Of a DNA stretch of 64,000 nt, positions 18,640 to 27,083 are shown one piece after another. The translations under genes and the position numbers were made by a program. Source of the stretch: Stappia sp. WLB 29 (GTDB lineage Bacteria; Pseudomonadota; Alphaproteobacteria; Rhizobiales; Stappiaceae). The notes beneath the pieces were generated by a model that searched no databases, was not told where the DNA came from, and worked only from the letters and a program-made list of their open reading frames with translations. The stretch is from the NCBI RefSeq assembly GCF_023507705.1, contig NZ_JALBGD010000004.1, positions 1-64,000 on the forward strand, read 5' to 3'. Within the stretch, counting starts at the first letter, position 1; each line of letters starts with the position of its first letter.

Positions 18640-19440
18640 ATGTATGCCGATACAAAGATTGACTCTCCGTCGCTGGAATTCACGGGAAAGCGGTCTTCGG
18701 ACTACCGGAGTGCGCTGTCGGACTACAGCGATGCCTGGCTTCCCGATATCGCTTGCATGAAGCGCTTTCTGAACCCGGCACCGGGCGAACGCATCCTGGA
18801 GGTCGGCGCGGGAAATGGCTATTTCAGCACCGCCATCGCAGATTACCTCGGTCCAAACGGTCTTCTGGTCGCCAGCGATCCCTCCACTGAGCAGCTTTCG
18901 GATCTGGAAAGCCAGAGCGAGCACGGCAACATCCGTGTTGTGCCGGCCTCCGCCGATACGCTCGATATCAATTTCAGCGGGTTCGATGCGATCTGGAGCC
19001 GGGGGGCGATCCACCACGTCACCGACAAGACCTCGGCCTTCACCCGCTTTGCGCAGGTGGTGCGCCCAGGAGGGCGCCTGGTCATCAATGACATTTTCGC
19101 CGGCACGCCGCTCGCCCGCTACTTCGACGCCTTCATAGCGCGAAGCTGTTCCACCGGTCACGAAGTGGCCTATCTCTCGCACGAATTCGCCGAAAGCCTG
19201 TGCCAACTGACAGGATGGGGTGCGCCGGTCTTCCACGAGATGGTCACCCCCTGGGAATTCAGAAAGCGCGAGGATATCGGCCGCTTCCTGCAGCTCCTGT
19301 TCTCCGCCAAACCCGAATACACGGCCGAAGACTGCCTGGCGGCGGCTGATCGGCATCTGAGCATCAGCCAAACCACGTCCGGCTGGGCACTCATGTGGCC
19401 CATGACGGTGATGGTGGCGGTTCGCCCGGCCCATGGTTGA
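18640..19440 (+). CDS. Class I SAM-dependent methyltransferase
   Basis: A 266-residue enzyme with motif I at ILEVGAGNG (residues 52-60), the acidic ribose contact Asp80 in VASDPS, FDAIWSRGAIHHV as the post-II region, and RPGGRLVINDIF as the post-III region. The substrate is not given by sequence. It is the first gene of the cluster and the next gene, 6 bp on, makes phenylpyruvate, so a C- or O-methylation of an aromatic 2-keto acid or its product is a reasonable guess (phenylpyruvate C-methyltransferases such as MppJ are known), not a fact. AGAAGGA lies 8 nt before ATG 18640. Confidence 0.85.
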   Translation: MYADTKIDSPSLEFTGKRSSDYRSALSDYSDAWLPDIACMKRFLNPAPGERILEVGAGNGYFSTAIADYLGPNGLLVASDPSTEQLSDLESQSEHGNIRVVPASADTLDINFSGFDAIWSRGAIHHVTDKTSAFTRFAQVVRPGGRLVINDIFAGTPLARYFDAFIARSCSTGHEVAYLSHEFAESLCQLTGWGAPVFHEMVTPWEFRKREDIGRFLQLLFSAKPEYTAEDCLAAADRHLSISQTTSGWALMWPMTVMVAVRPAHG

Positions 19441-19446
19441 CGGACG

Positions 19447-20604
19447 ATGACGAGGATCCTCGCTATGCCCAGATGCCAGAAGACGAAAGGGCTCGGCGCC
19501 GATGGCGCGTCACGTCGCACCGGCATCCAGCCTCGCTGGCGCCATCGGCCGAACCTGTCGAATGCCCTCGCCCCGACGGGAGAACATGTCGTGCTGAAAT
19601 CCCATGAAGCCGGTCTGAGACGACTGGCGGGCAGGGGAGTTCCGCGACCCACCAGCCGTCCACCGGCCGGACCGGCAGGAAGGCTGGATCCCGATATTGT
19701 AATGTACCACGGCAGTGCCGGCGCCTTCGCCCATATCGCGTGCCGAACCGCCTTTCCCCAGGCCCGCAGCATCGCCTGTGCCAGTCTTCTCGATGTCATC
19801 GATGCGGTGCGAGCGGGAAAGGCGGATGCGGCGGTTCTGCCGTGCGAAAATCTTCTGGCCGGGCGGGTGCCCGATATCCACCTGCTTCTGCCGGAAATCG
19901 GCCTGTCGATCGTCGGCGAGATTTTCCTGCCCATCGAGCTGCATCTGGTGGCGCCGGAGGGCTGGTCGCTCGAAGAGGTCCGGCGGGTGCATTCGCACCC
20001 GGTTGCACTGAGGCAGGTTCGCCGCTTCCTTTCCGCACGTGGACTGACCCCGGTGGAGCAGGGGAACACGGCCACGGCCGCCGCCCTGTTGCGCCAGACG
20101 GGCGACCGTGCGGACGCGGCGGTGGCGTCAGAACTTGCCGCGCAGACCTACGGCCTGACGATCCTGCAGCGAAACATCGAAGACAATCCCTTCAACATGA
20201 CCCGCTTCTACGTACTGGCATGCGAGCCGGTCGTCCCCGCGCCGCAGGAGCAGGACATCCTGACCTGTGTGCTCTTCGAGGTACGCAACACCCCTGGCGC
20301 TCTCTTCCACGCTGTAGGTGGCTTTGCCCACGGCGGCATCAACCTGACCAGGCTGGAAAGCTATCTGGTCGACGGACAATTCGTGGCGACCCGCTTCCTC
20401 TGCGAGTTCGAGGGCCACCCCTATCACCCGCATGTCGGCCGCGCGCTCGACACCCTCAAGAGGCACAGCACGAGCTACGCCATCCTGGGGACATTTCCCA
20501 TGCACGATACGGGGGCGAGAAGACGCGCGGACACGGAGCCGACGACCTGCGGGACCGATCCGCAGGCTCATGCACTCGATGAAACCGGGCGGAGGGGAGT
20601 GTAG
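19447..20604 (+). CDS. pheA: Prephenate dehydratase with ACT domain
   Basis: A 385-residue protein. The PDT domain starts near residue 85 (MYHGSAGAFAHIAC) and contains ADAAVLPCENLLAGRV and the catalytic NMTRFYVLA, with the Thr-Arg-Phe triplet. The ACT domain follows (NTPGALFHAVGGFAHGGINLTRLESYLV), as in alphaproteobacterial PheA. It converts prephenate to phenylpyruvate, and ACT normally binds Phe. The N-terminus is uncertain: ATG 19447 lies 6 bp after the methyltransferase stop and gives 80 extra residues, while GTG 19591 has GGGAG at 8 nt and gives a shorter protein. It is probably a second, cluster-specific copy, as a housekeeping PheA would not normally sit in such a cluster. Confidence 0.87.
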   Translation: MTRILAMPRCQKTKGLGADGASRRTGIQPRWRHRPNLSNALAPTGEHVVLKSHEAGLRRLAGRGVPRPTSRPPAGPAGRLDPDIVMYHGSAGAFAHIACRTAFPQARSIACASLLDVIDAVRAGKADAAVLPCENLLAGRVPDIHLLLPEIGLSIVGEIFLPIELHLVAPEGWSLEEVRRVHSHPVALRQVRRFLSARGLTPVEQGNTATAAALLRQTGDRADAAVASELAAQTYGLTILQRNIEDNPFNMTRFYVLACEPVVPAPQEQDILTCVLFEVRNTPGALFHAVGGFAHGGINLTRLESYLVDGQFVATRFLCEFEGHPYHPHVGRALDTLKRHSTSYAILGTFPMHDTGARRRADTEPTTCGTDPQAHALDETGRRGV

Positions 20605-20975
20605 TGGCGAATGAGGCCTTCCTGCAGTCGGCCGCTCCCGACGCGCTTGAGACGGTCATCTCCATCCTCTCGGCCCGGCTCGACAAGCGAGGGTCGACCG
20701 CCCCGCCGTTGCGCGAACAGCATGGTCGCGATTCCAGCTACAGGCCGGCCTATCCACCGGATGCGGTCGCCCTTCCCTCCTCGCGCGCCGCGATCGACTG
20801 TGCCGTCGCGATCATGGGCTCCGGCATTCCGGTCGCGCGGATCGAATGTCTCGCCGAAGAGCACGGGAGCGCGGGCGTGTGCGCCATGGCGGCGGTCAAG
20901 CGCGCCTTCGATCCGCGCAACATCCTCAATCCGGGAAAAGTGGTCGAGGCGGAAGAAACGCCGCCATTCATCTGA
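20604..20975 (+). pseudogene. Internally deleted FAD-linked oxidase (GlcD/D-lactate dehydrogenase type)
   Basis: A 123-residue open frame that begins like an FAD-linked oxidase (LREQHGRDSSYRPAYPPDAV, the segment just before the FAD-binding fold) and then jumps to the family C-terminus (EEHGSAGVCAMAAVKRAFDP, NILNPGKVVEA). Full-length members have about 460-490 residues, so some 340 residues with the entire FAD and substrate domains are missing, without frame loss. GTG 20604 overlaps the pheA stop by 1 bp and follows GGAGGGGAG, so it may still be translated. A D-2-hydroxyacid dehydrogenase was probably here once. No activity is expected from this product. Confidence 0.75.
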
Positions 20976-20996
20976 ACGGGAGGATCAGCCGAAACG

Positions 20997-22238
20997 ATGA
21001 ACAACAATCCCCAGTCGATCGCCGACTTTCGCGAACTGGCGCGACGGCGGCTGCCCCGCTTCGTCTTCGATTTCATCGACGGCGGCAGCGGCAGCGAGAA
21101 CACCCTGGCGGAAAACCGGGCCGCGCTCGACCGCATTCGCCTTCTCGGCAGTGCACCCATCGACGTCAGCGACTGCTCGCAATCCGTCACGTTGTTCGGT
21201 CATGACCATGCCATGCCGGTCATTGTCGGCCCGACCGGGCTGGCCGGCGTCGCCTGGCCGCGCGGCGATATCGATCTGGCGCGAGCTGCCGGGTCCGCGG
21301 GAATTCCCTTCGTCATGAGCACGGCCGCCACCGCCACGATGGAGGAGGTTGCCGAGGTGGGCGACGGCATCAAGTGGTTCCAGCTCTACATCTTCAAGAA
21401 TCGCGACGTCAGTCTGCGGCTCGTTTCGAAGGCGAGGGCCCTCGGCTTCAAGGCGCTGGAGGTCACGGTCGACAACGCCATTCCGGGCCGTCGCCTGCGG
21501 GATGCCAGAAACGGCTTTTCCCTGCCTTTCCGCTGGACGGCGACAAAGCTGGCCAGCCTCGCCGCCCACCCGGCCTGGAGCCTGCGCATGGCGCGTGCCG
21601 GTGCCCCCAGGCTGGAGGTGATGGCCGCGGAACTGGGGCTTCAGCAGACGGACACGATCGCGGAACTCATGCAGTCCCAGCTCGATCCTTCCGTCGGATG
21701 GGAGGACATCAAGTGGGTGCGCGACGTCTGGGATGGGCCGCTTCTCGTAAAGGGCATGCTCGATCCCGGCCAGGTGGCCAAGGCGCTCGAAATCGGCGTG
21801 GACGGTCTCGTCATCTCCAACCATGGCGGGCGACAGCTCGACGGCGCGGTCGCCACGATCGACATCCTGCCCGAGTTCAGGTCGGAGGCAGGATCGCGCC
21901 TCACCCTTTTGGTGGACAGCGGGTTTCGCACCGGCTCCGACATCGCGCGGGCACTGACACTCGGCGCCGACGCGGTGCAGGTTGGACGGGCGACGCTCTA
22001 TGCGCTGGCCGGCAAGGGCGAGGCGGGGGTCCGCCAGGCCCTTTCGATCCTGAAAAGCGAACTCGAAGTCACCCAGATGTTGATGGGGGCACGCCGCATC
22101 CAGGACTTCGGTCCCGCCATGCTGCGCACCCACCGTTCCCCGCAAAGTCCGCAAGCCGGTCTGTTCACGCCCGGCGGGGCGCAGGCTGCGAGCTCCCTTT
22201 CGCTGGTAAAGGACAAACAACCGAAGACCATGCTCTGA
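20997..22238 (+). CDS. FMN-dependent alpha-hydroxyacid dehydrogenase (lactate/mandelate type)
   Basis: A 413-residue TIM-barrel flavoenzyme. The catalytic residues are in place: Lys252 (LLVKGML), His276 and Arg279 (ISNHGGRQLDG), Asp159 in TVDN, Tyr131 in QLY; VDSGFRTGSDIARAL binds FMN phosphate. The N-terminal Tyr of the family (in YDYxxGG) is replaced by Phe (VFDFIDGG, Phe24/26), which may change substrate preference or oxidase/dehydrogenase behaviour. The enzyme oxidises an L-2-hydroxyacid to the 2-keto acid; beside a prephenate dehydratase, phenyllactate or mandelate are plausible but unproven. A GGAGG lies about 13 nt before ATG. Confidence 0.9.
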   Translation: MNNNPQSIADFRELARRRLPRFVFDFIDGGSGSENTLAENRAALDRIRLLGSAPIDVSDCSQSVTLFGHDHAMPVIVGPTGLAGVAWPRGDIDLARAAGSAGIPFVMSTAATATMEEVAEVGDGIKWFQLYIFKNRDVSLRLVSKARALGFKALEVTVDNAIPGRRLRDARNGFSLPFRWTATKLASLAAHPAWSLRMARAGAPRLEVMAAELGLQQTDTIAELMQSQLDPSVGWEDIKWVRDVWDGPLLVKGMLDPGQVAKALEIGVDGLVISNHGGRQLDGAVATIDILPEFRSEAGSRLTLLVDSGFRTGSDIARALTLGADAVQVGRATLYALAGKGEAGVRQALSILKSELEVTQMLMGARRIQDFGPAMLRTHRSPQSPQAGLFTPGGAQAASSLSLVKDKQPKTML

Positions 22239-22292
22239 AACGGGAAACAGCACCGTCTTCCAGCAAGAAGCACACAGAAGAGGAACAGACAG

Positions 22293-23261
22293 ATGCTCAG
22301 CCACAAACTCGCAGCATGGGCTGCGGCGCTTCTGATGGCGGTGACCGGATCGACTGCCGGGAGTGCCGAGACGACGAGCGTCGCCATCACCTATATCATC
22401 GATCATCCGGCCATCGACGCCGCGCGCAGGGGCATCGTCGACGAACTGGCGGAGGCCGGCTACAAGGAGGGCGAAAACCTCACCCTGCACGTGCAGAGCG
22501 CGCAGGGCAGCATGCCAACTCAGATCCAGATCGCGAAGACGTTCGCCGGCCTGAAGCCCGACCTGCTGATCGCCATCTCCACACCCTCCGCGCAGGCCCT
22601 GCAGAGCACGGCCGGCGACATCCCGGTGCTTTTCTCGGCCGTCACCGATCCGGTGGACGCCAAGCTGGTCAAAAGCGTGAATGAGCCGGGCGGCAACATC
22701 ACCGGCACCAGCGACAAGCAACCCTTCGGTCCGACCCTGGAGCTCATCAAGATGCTGGTGCCCGACGCCAAGACGCTCGGTGTCGTCTACAACGCGGGCG
22801 AGGCGAATTCCGTCGCCCAAGTTGAGGATCTCAAGTCCGAACTCTCCGACTACGGGCTGGCGCTCGAGGAAAGCTCCGCCTCGCAGACCGCCATGGTTGC
22901 CGATGCCGCCGTCAGCCTCGCCGGGCGCGCGGATGCCATCCTCATTCCGACCGACAGCACGGTCGTGGCGGCGGTGGAAAGCGTGGTGAACGTCGGAAAG
23001 AAGGCGAAGGTGCCGGTCTTTGCCAGCGATACCGATTCCGTGAAGCGCGGCGCGCTCGCGGCCCTCGGCTTCGACTACTACAAGCTGGGCCGCCTGACGG
23101 GACGGATGGCGGTGCGCGTGCTCAAGGGCGAAAGCCCCGCTACGATCCCGGTCGGCGTCCTCGACACTCAGGAGCTCTACCTGAACACGTCCTCGGCAAA
23201 GGCCATGGGCGTCACCATACCCGGCGGGCTTCTGGAAACAGCCACGAAGGTGATCGAGTGA
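22293..23261 (+). CDS. ABC transporter substrate-binding protein (ABC_sub_bind, TrpX-like)
   Basis: A 322-residue periplasmic binding protein with a signal peptide cleaved near residue 25 (TAGSA/ETT). The mature part shows the PF04392 pattern: ITYIIDHPAIDAARRGIVDEL, PVLFSAVTDPV and GFDYYKLGRLTGRMA. Members of this group bind aromatic amino acids such as Trp or Tyr, or related small molecules. It is followed by its permease at 1 bp and by the ATPase, forming a complete importer. AGAGGAAC gives a good ribosome binding site. Confidence 0.9.
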   Translation: MLSHKLAAWAAALLMAVTGSTAGSAETTSVAITYIIDHPAIDAARRGIVDELAEAGYKEGENLTLHVQSAQGSMPTQIQIAKTFAGLKPDLLIAISTPSAQALQSTAGDIPVLFSAVTDPVDAKLVKSVNEPGGNITGTSDKQPFGPTLELIKMLVPDAKTLGVVYNAGEANSVAQVEDLKSELSDYGLALEESSASQTAMVADAAVSLAGRADAILIPTDSTVVAAVESVVNVGKKAKVPVFASDTDSVKRGALAALGFDYYKLGRLTGRMAVRVLKGESPATIPVGVLDTQELYLNTSSAKAMGVTIPGGLLETATKVIE

Positions 23262-23262
23262 G

Positions 23263-24195
23263 ATGAGTGCGCTCGCCATTTCGGGAGCCATCGAAGCCGG
23301 GCTCCTCTTCTCGCTGGTCGCGCTCGGAGTCTATCTCTCCTTCCGTGTCCTCAACTTCCCTGATCTGACGGTCGACGGCAGCTTTCCACTAGGGGCGGCC
23401 GCGGCCGCCGTCGCCATCGTCAACGGTGTCGATCCCTTTCTGGCGACCGCGCTCGCCACGTTCGCCGGCGCCTCTGCCGGCTTCGTCTCCGGCTTTCTCA
23501 ATGTCCGGTTCCGGATCCTCAACCTGCTGGCCGGAATCCTCACCATGGTCGCCCTCTACTCCATCAATCTGAGAGTGATGGGCCGTCCCAACATCTCGCT
23601 TTATGGCGAGGCGACCATCTTCACGCCGTTCGAGAAATGGTTCGATTTCGGCATCTGGACCACCTCCATTGTGCTCTTCGTCATCGCCCTGGGAATGAAG
23701 GTTCTCGTCGACTGGTTTCTCGGCACACAGGTGGGGCTGGCGCTCAGGGCAAGCGGCGAGAACCCGGTCATGGCGCGGGCGCAATCGGTCAGCAATGACC
23801 GCATGACCCTCATCGGCATGACGCTCTCTAACGCGCTGGTGGGCCTGGCGGGCGCGCTGTTCGCCCAGAGCCAGGGGATGGCCGACGTCTCCATCGGCAT
23901 CGGCACGATCGTCACCGGCCTTGCTGCGCTGATCATCGGCGAGACATTGTTGGGCTCCACCAAGGTGGTCTTGGCAACGCTCGGCTGTCTGATCGGCGCG
24001 GTGCTCTACCGCTTCTTCATCGCCGCTGCGTTGAGTGTGGGCTTCCTGGGTATCCAGGCACAGGATCTGAATCTGGTCACGGCCGTCGTCGTCGCCATCG
24101 CAGTTGTTCTGTCTCAGGCCCGGCGCAACAGCCGGTTCAAGCTGTGGCCGAAGCTGCGTCGCGCCCTGCTGACCGTGCAACCGCAGAAAGGATGA
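23263..24195 (+). CDS. ABC transporter permease (TrpY-like, branched-chain permease fold)
   Basis: A 310-residue membrane protein with about eight or nine hydrophobic helices and the BPD_transp_2 pattern (LVALGVYLSFRVLNFPDLTVDG, GLALRASGENPVMARAQSV, GLAALIIGETLLGST). It forms the membrane channel of the importer. Its ATG lies 1 nt after the stop of the binding-protein gene and the ATPase starts 4 nt after its own stop, so the three are translated as one unit. Confidence 0.92.
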   Translation: MSALAISGAIEAGLLFSLVALGVYLSFRVLNFPDLTVDGSFPLGAAAAAVAIVNGVDPFLATALATFAGASAGFVSGFLNVRFRILNLLAGILTMVALYSINLRVMGRPNISLYGEATIFTPFEKWFDFGIWTTSIVLFVIALGMKVLVDWFLGTQVGLALRASGENPVMARAQSVSNDRMTLIGMTLSNALVGLAGALFAQSQGMADVSIGIGTIVTGLAALIIGETLLGSTKVVLATLGCLIGAVLYRFFIAAALSVGFLGIQAQDLNLVTAVVVAIAVVLSQARRNSRFKLWPKLRRALLTVQPQKG

Positions 24196-24199
24196 ACTC

Positions 24200-24997
24200 G
24201 TGCTGAATGTCTGCGATGCCTACATAACCTTCAACCCGGGGACCCCACTGGCGGTCCCGGCCCTGCGCGGCGTTGATCTCGATATCGAGGAAGGCGAGTT
24301 CGTGACCATCATCGGCACCAATGGTGCGGGCAAGTCGACGTTGCTCTCCGCGGTCGCCGGTGATGTCCGCCTCGATCGGGGCGGCATCTATATCGACGGG
24401 CACGACGTCACGAGTTTCCCGACCGAGCAGCGCGCGGCCATGATCGGCCGGGTCTTCCAGGAGCCCCGACTGGGAACCTGCAGTTCGCTGACGGTGGAGG
24501 AGAACCTGGCCTTGGCGATGAGCCGGGGCGGGCGACGCTCCATGCGCAGCGCGCTGGGTCGGGGGCGTGAACGGCGCAAGCTCGCCGAACAGGTATCGCG
24601 GCTCGGCATGGGGCTGGAGGGCCGGCTCGGTTCCCTTGCCGGCACGTTGTCGGGGGGGCAGAGGCAAGCGCTCAGTCTGCTCATGGCCACGCTGCTGCCG
24701 ATGAAGATCCTGATCCTTGACGAGCATACGGCGGCACTCGATCCTGGCGCGGCGGCGACTGTTCTGGATCTGTCGGCGGAAATCGCGGGCGAGCAGAAGT
24801 TGACGACGCTGATGGTGACCCACAGCATGCGCAATTCGCTCGACTACGGAACCCGCACGATCATGATGAATGCTGGGCGCGTCCTGCTCGACATCCATGG
24901 CGAAGAGCGCAAAGGCTATGATGTCCCCGACCTGCTCGACCTCTTCAAGGAGTCGACCGGCAGCGCGGTCGAAGACGACCAGTTGGTGCTTGCCTGA
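24200..24997 (+). CDS. ABC transporter ATP-binding protein (TrpZ-like)
   Basis: A 265-residue ATPase. Walker A is GTNGAGKST, the Q-loop is in VFQEPRLG, the signature reads LSGGQRQALSL and Walker B is ILILDEHTAAL, where the usual catalytic Glu is present; the switch His is in MVTHSM. It powers the importer of the two preceding genes. The start is GTG, 4 nt after the permease stop, with AAAGGA before it. The gene converges on yciI-like 25060-25401 with a 62-bp gap; a long imperfect dyad there is not a convincing terminator. Confidence 0.93.
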   Translation: MLNVCDAYITFNPGTPLAVPALRGVDLDIEEGEFVTIIGTNGAGKSTLLSAVAGDVRLDRGGIYIDGHDVTSFPTEQRAAMIGRVFQEPRLGTCSSLTVEENLALAMSRGGRRSMRSALGRGRERRKLAEQVSRLGMGLEGRLGSLAGTLSGGQRQALSLLMATLLPMKILILDEHTAALDPGAAATVLDLSAEIAGEQKLTTLMVTHSMRNSLDYGTRTIMMNAGRVLLDIHGEERKGYDVPDLLDLFKESTGSAVEDDQLVLA

Positions 24998-25059
24998 GAG
25001 ATGCGGTCCCGGTTGTCCGGTTCGATTTGCCGACGGGGAGCGGGGCCGCATCCCCTTCC

Positions 25060-25401
25060 TCAGCCCACTTGGCCGGCGGATCGCTCGCGCTCCAGCTCCT
25101 TGAGAAGCAGGCCCGGAGGATCTTCCGGCACCATCTGGCGCAAACGGCTGACGCTCAGGTCCACGAAAAGTCCGGCACGGGAATAGGGCTCGTCCTTCAG
25201 GAATGCCTCCACCTCCTCCCGGGCTTCATACGACAATACCATGAGGCTCCCGATCACCCGCGATCCGTCGTCGTCCTGCAGCGGTCCGCCGAAGGCGACA
25301 CGGTCGCCGTGGGTGATCATATATTCCAGATGTTCGGCCCGGGTGCGCCGGCGCAAGTCGCCCGCGTCCGGCCGGTCGAGGCAATGTATGACGAATGGCA
25401 T
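25060..25401 (-). CDS. YciI family protein
   Basis: A 113-residue single-domain protein starting MPFVIHCLDRPDAG, with RAEHLEYMITHGDRVAFGGPL, GSLMVLSYEAREEVEAFLKDEPY and AGLFVDLSVSRLRQ. This is the YCII fold, related to muconolactone isomerase and dye-decolourising ferredoxin-like folds; the His/Asp pair needed by YciI-type enzymes is visible (His27 in RAEHLEY and Asp66/68 in DEPYSRAG region). Function is not known, and family members occur in aromatic or chlorinated-compound pathways. ATG 25401 is chosen by family start. It is divergent from marR across 131 bp and may share its control. Confidence 0.82.
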   Translation of the reverse strand: MPFVIHCLDRPDAGDLRRRTRAEHLEYMITHGDRVAFGGPLQDDDGSRVIGSLMVLSYEAREEVEAFLKDEPYSRAGLFVDLSVSRLRQMVPEDPPGLLLKELERERSAGQVG

Positions 25402-25523
25402 GGTCAGGGTTCCCCTTTGCGTGTGGCCACGCCCTGATCGCGCGTTCCCCCTTTGGCCAAGCTTCCCCATGTTTTAGGGTGTTGGCGGCATAAGCCGTTG
25501 CCATATCCTATTAAAGAAGATAT

Positions 25524-25540
25524 GATTGCAAAATGCAATC
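25524..25540. promoter_or_regulatory. Putative MarR operator over the marR start codon
   Basis: GATTGCA-AAA-TGCAATC, a perfect 7-bp inverted repeat with a 3-nt spacer. The ATG of marR (25533) is inside it, so bound MarR could block its own expression. The core recurs upstream of the methyltransferase operon (18253-18265). Confidence 0.68.
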
Positions 25541-26105
25541 GTTTAGCAACAAAACTCCGGGGCAAACCGGACTGGCCGCCCCTGCCGCCGAAACCGGCAT
25601 GGACGAAAAGCTCCAGCTGGAAAGCTGGCTTCCCTATCGCCTGTTCCGCATCTCCGTCCGCATCGCCGACGTCCTCAATGCGTTCTATGGTCCCAGGTTC
25701 GGCTTCTCCCGTTCGGCCTGGCGCACGATGGCGATCATCGCCAACCGGCCTGGCGTCAGCGCCAAGGAAATCTGCCAGGCGGGGGGGCTCGACCAGTTCT
25801 CCGTCTCGCGCGCCATCAAGCAACTCGTCGAGCTCGGCTATGCCCAGCGTCAGAACGGGCGCACCGATCGCCGTTACGCGGCGATCGAGCTTTCGAAGAG
25901 CGGCTGGGCTGCGTTCACGGAAATTTCCGATCTGGCGAGACGTCTCGACCAGGAACTGACCGGCGCCGTCTCGCAAGAAGAATTGGCAATGCTGGATTCC
26001 ATCCTCACCAAACTGGACAACGCCAGCGCGGGCATCATGGCGCGTGGCTGGCGGGGCGGGGCGCGGGAGAAGTCGGAGCCGGACGGACAAAAGACAGGCG
26101 ACTGA
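25533..26105 (+). CDS. MarR family transcriptional regulator
   Basis: A 190-residue MarR protein. The winged helix is at VSAKEICQAGGLDQFSVSRAIKQLVELGYAQRQ and NGRTDRRYAAIELSKSGW (wing), residues about 73-128. The N-terminal dimerisation helix is ESWLPYRLFRISVRIADVLN. It probably represses itself and the aromatic cluster through the TTGCA-N3-TGCAA sites. The start could be ATG 25533, which lies in the operator, or ATG 25599 (MDEKLQLES); neither has a strong ribosome binding site. It is followed by the EamA exporter and RidA genes on the same strand. Confidence 0.9.
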   Translation: MQSFSNKTPGQTGLAAPAAETGMDEKLQLESWLPYRLFRISVRIADVLNAFYGPRFGFSRSAWRTMAIIANRPGVSAKEICQAGGLDQFSVSRAIKQLVELGYAQRQNGRTDRRYAAIELSKSGWAAFTEISDLARRLDQELTGAVSQEELAMLDSILTKLDNASAGIMARGWRGGAREKSEPDGQKTGD

Positions 26106-26161
26106 ACGGGCTCGCCCGGGTTTCGACGCCCGCCCCAGGCCTGCAATCACGAAGGGCAGAC

Positions 26162-27064
26162 ATGCGCGCGCTTCTATTTCTGGCCACCGCGGTCCTGTGG
26201 GGCAGCAGTGCCATTGTGACCAGCCAGCAGGCGATATCGGGCGCGCCGGAAGTTTCGGTCGGCTACCGGATGGCGCTCGTGAGCTTCGTCATGTTCGCCT
26301 GGAGCATCGCGGAAGGTCACGACATTCGCCTGCGGGCGATCGATCGCCCCTGGGTCGCCCTGCAGGGGGTGCTGTTCTTCGGACTTGCCTTCATCACCTT
26401 CTATCATTCCACGACACTGATCCCCTCCGGTATCGCGGCGCTGATCCTGTCGACGTCACCCCTGTTCGCCGCGTTCGCCGGAAGGATTTTCCTGTCCGCG
26501 CCGGTAACTGGACGCATGCTTGCCGGCATCTGCTCCGGGATTGTCGGCCTCGCGGTGATCGCAGGTCCGCAGTTCGCCCGGCTATCTTCCGGCGGCGACA
26601 CCATCGTCGGCGTCGTGCTGGCGCTGGCGGCGGCCGCCTGCACGGGATGCGGCACGGTCGTCGCCATGCGAAACCAGCAAGCGGGCATCCCCATCTGCGT
26701 CCTGATGAGCTGGGCGGCACTTTGTGGCGCGCTCTTTTCGTTTGCAATGGCGCTTATCGGCAACCTCAGCTTTGCGGTCGACGTCTCGCTCGCCTATCTC
26801 GCCGGACTCGCCTATCTGGCGATCATCGCATCCTGCATCACCTTCTTCATGTATTTCAGCCTCGTGCATCGCATCGGTGCGGCGAGCGCCTCCTACACGC
26901 TGGCCCTTGTGCCGGTGGTGGCGCTGCTGCTGTCCGCACTGTTCGAGAACCTGACGATCAACGCTTACGTGCTGAGCGGGGGGGTGGCGGTGCTTGTGGG
27001 CAACGTTCTGGTGCTCAGCGCCCAGGCCCGCCGCCCTGCGCGGGTGCAGGCAGAATCGGCTTAG
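26162..27064 (+). CDS. EamA/DMT family transporter
   Basis: A 300-residue inner-membrane protein with about ten helices in two EamA repeats: repeat 1 from LLFLATAVLWGSSAIV to GIVGLAVIAGP, repeat 2 from VGVVLALAAAACTGCGTVVA to VAVLVGNVLVLSA. The family exports metabolites, often amino acids or aromatic compounds. Between marR and ridA, it may expel the substrate or a toxic intermediate of the cluster. AAGGGC precedes ATG. Confidence 0.9.
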   Translation: MRALLFLATAVLWGSSAIVTSQQAISGAPEVSVGYRMALVSFVMFAWSIAEGHDIRLRAIDRPWVALQGVLFFGLAFITFYHSTTLIPSGIAALILSTSPLFAAFAGRIFLSAPVTGRMLAGICSGIVGLAVIAGPQFARLSSGGDTIVGVVLALAAAACTGCGTVVAMRNQQAGIPICVLMSWAALCGALFSFAMALIGNLSFAVDVSLAYLAGLAYLAIIASCITFFMYFSLVHRIGAASASYTLALVPVVALLLSALFENLTINAYVLSGGVAVLVGNVLVLSAQARRPARVQAESA

Positions 27065-27083
27065 TGAAAGGAGTCGGACCCTC

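Noticed and set aside
20985-23291. Minus-strand 768-residue frame opposite the FMN enzyme and binding protein
   Set aside because: No recognisable domain, and composition typical of antisense frames in GC-rich DNA; the plus strand holds two well-defined genes.
24998-25059. Terminator between the ABC ATPase and YciI genes
   Set aside because: The dyad ATGCGGTCCC/GGGGCCGCAT has a loop of about 30 nt and no T tract.
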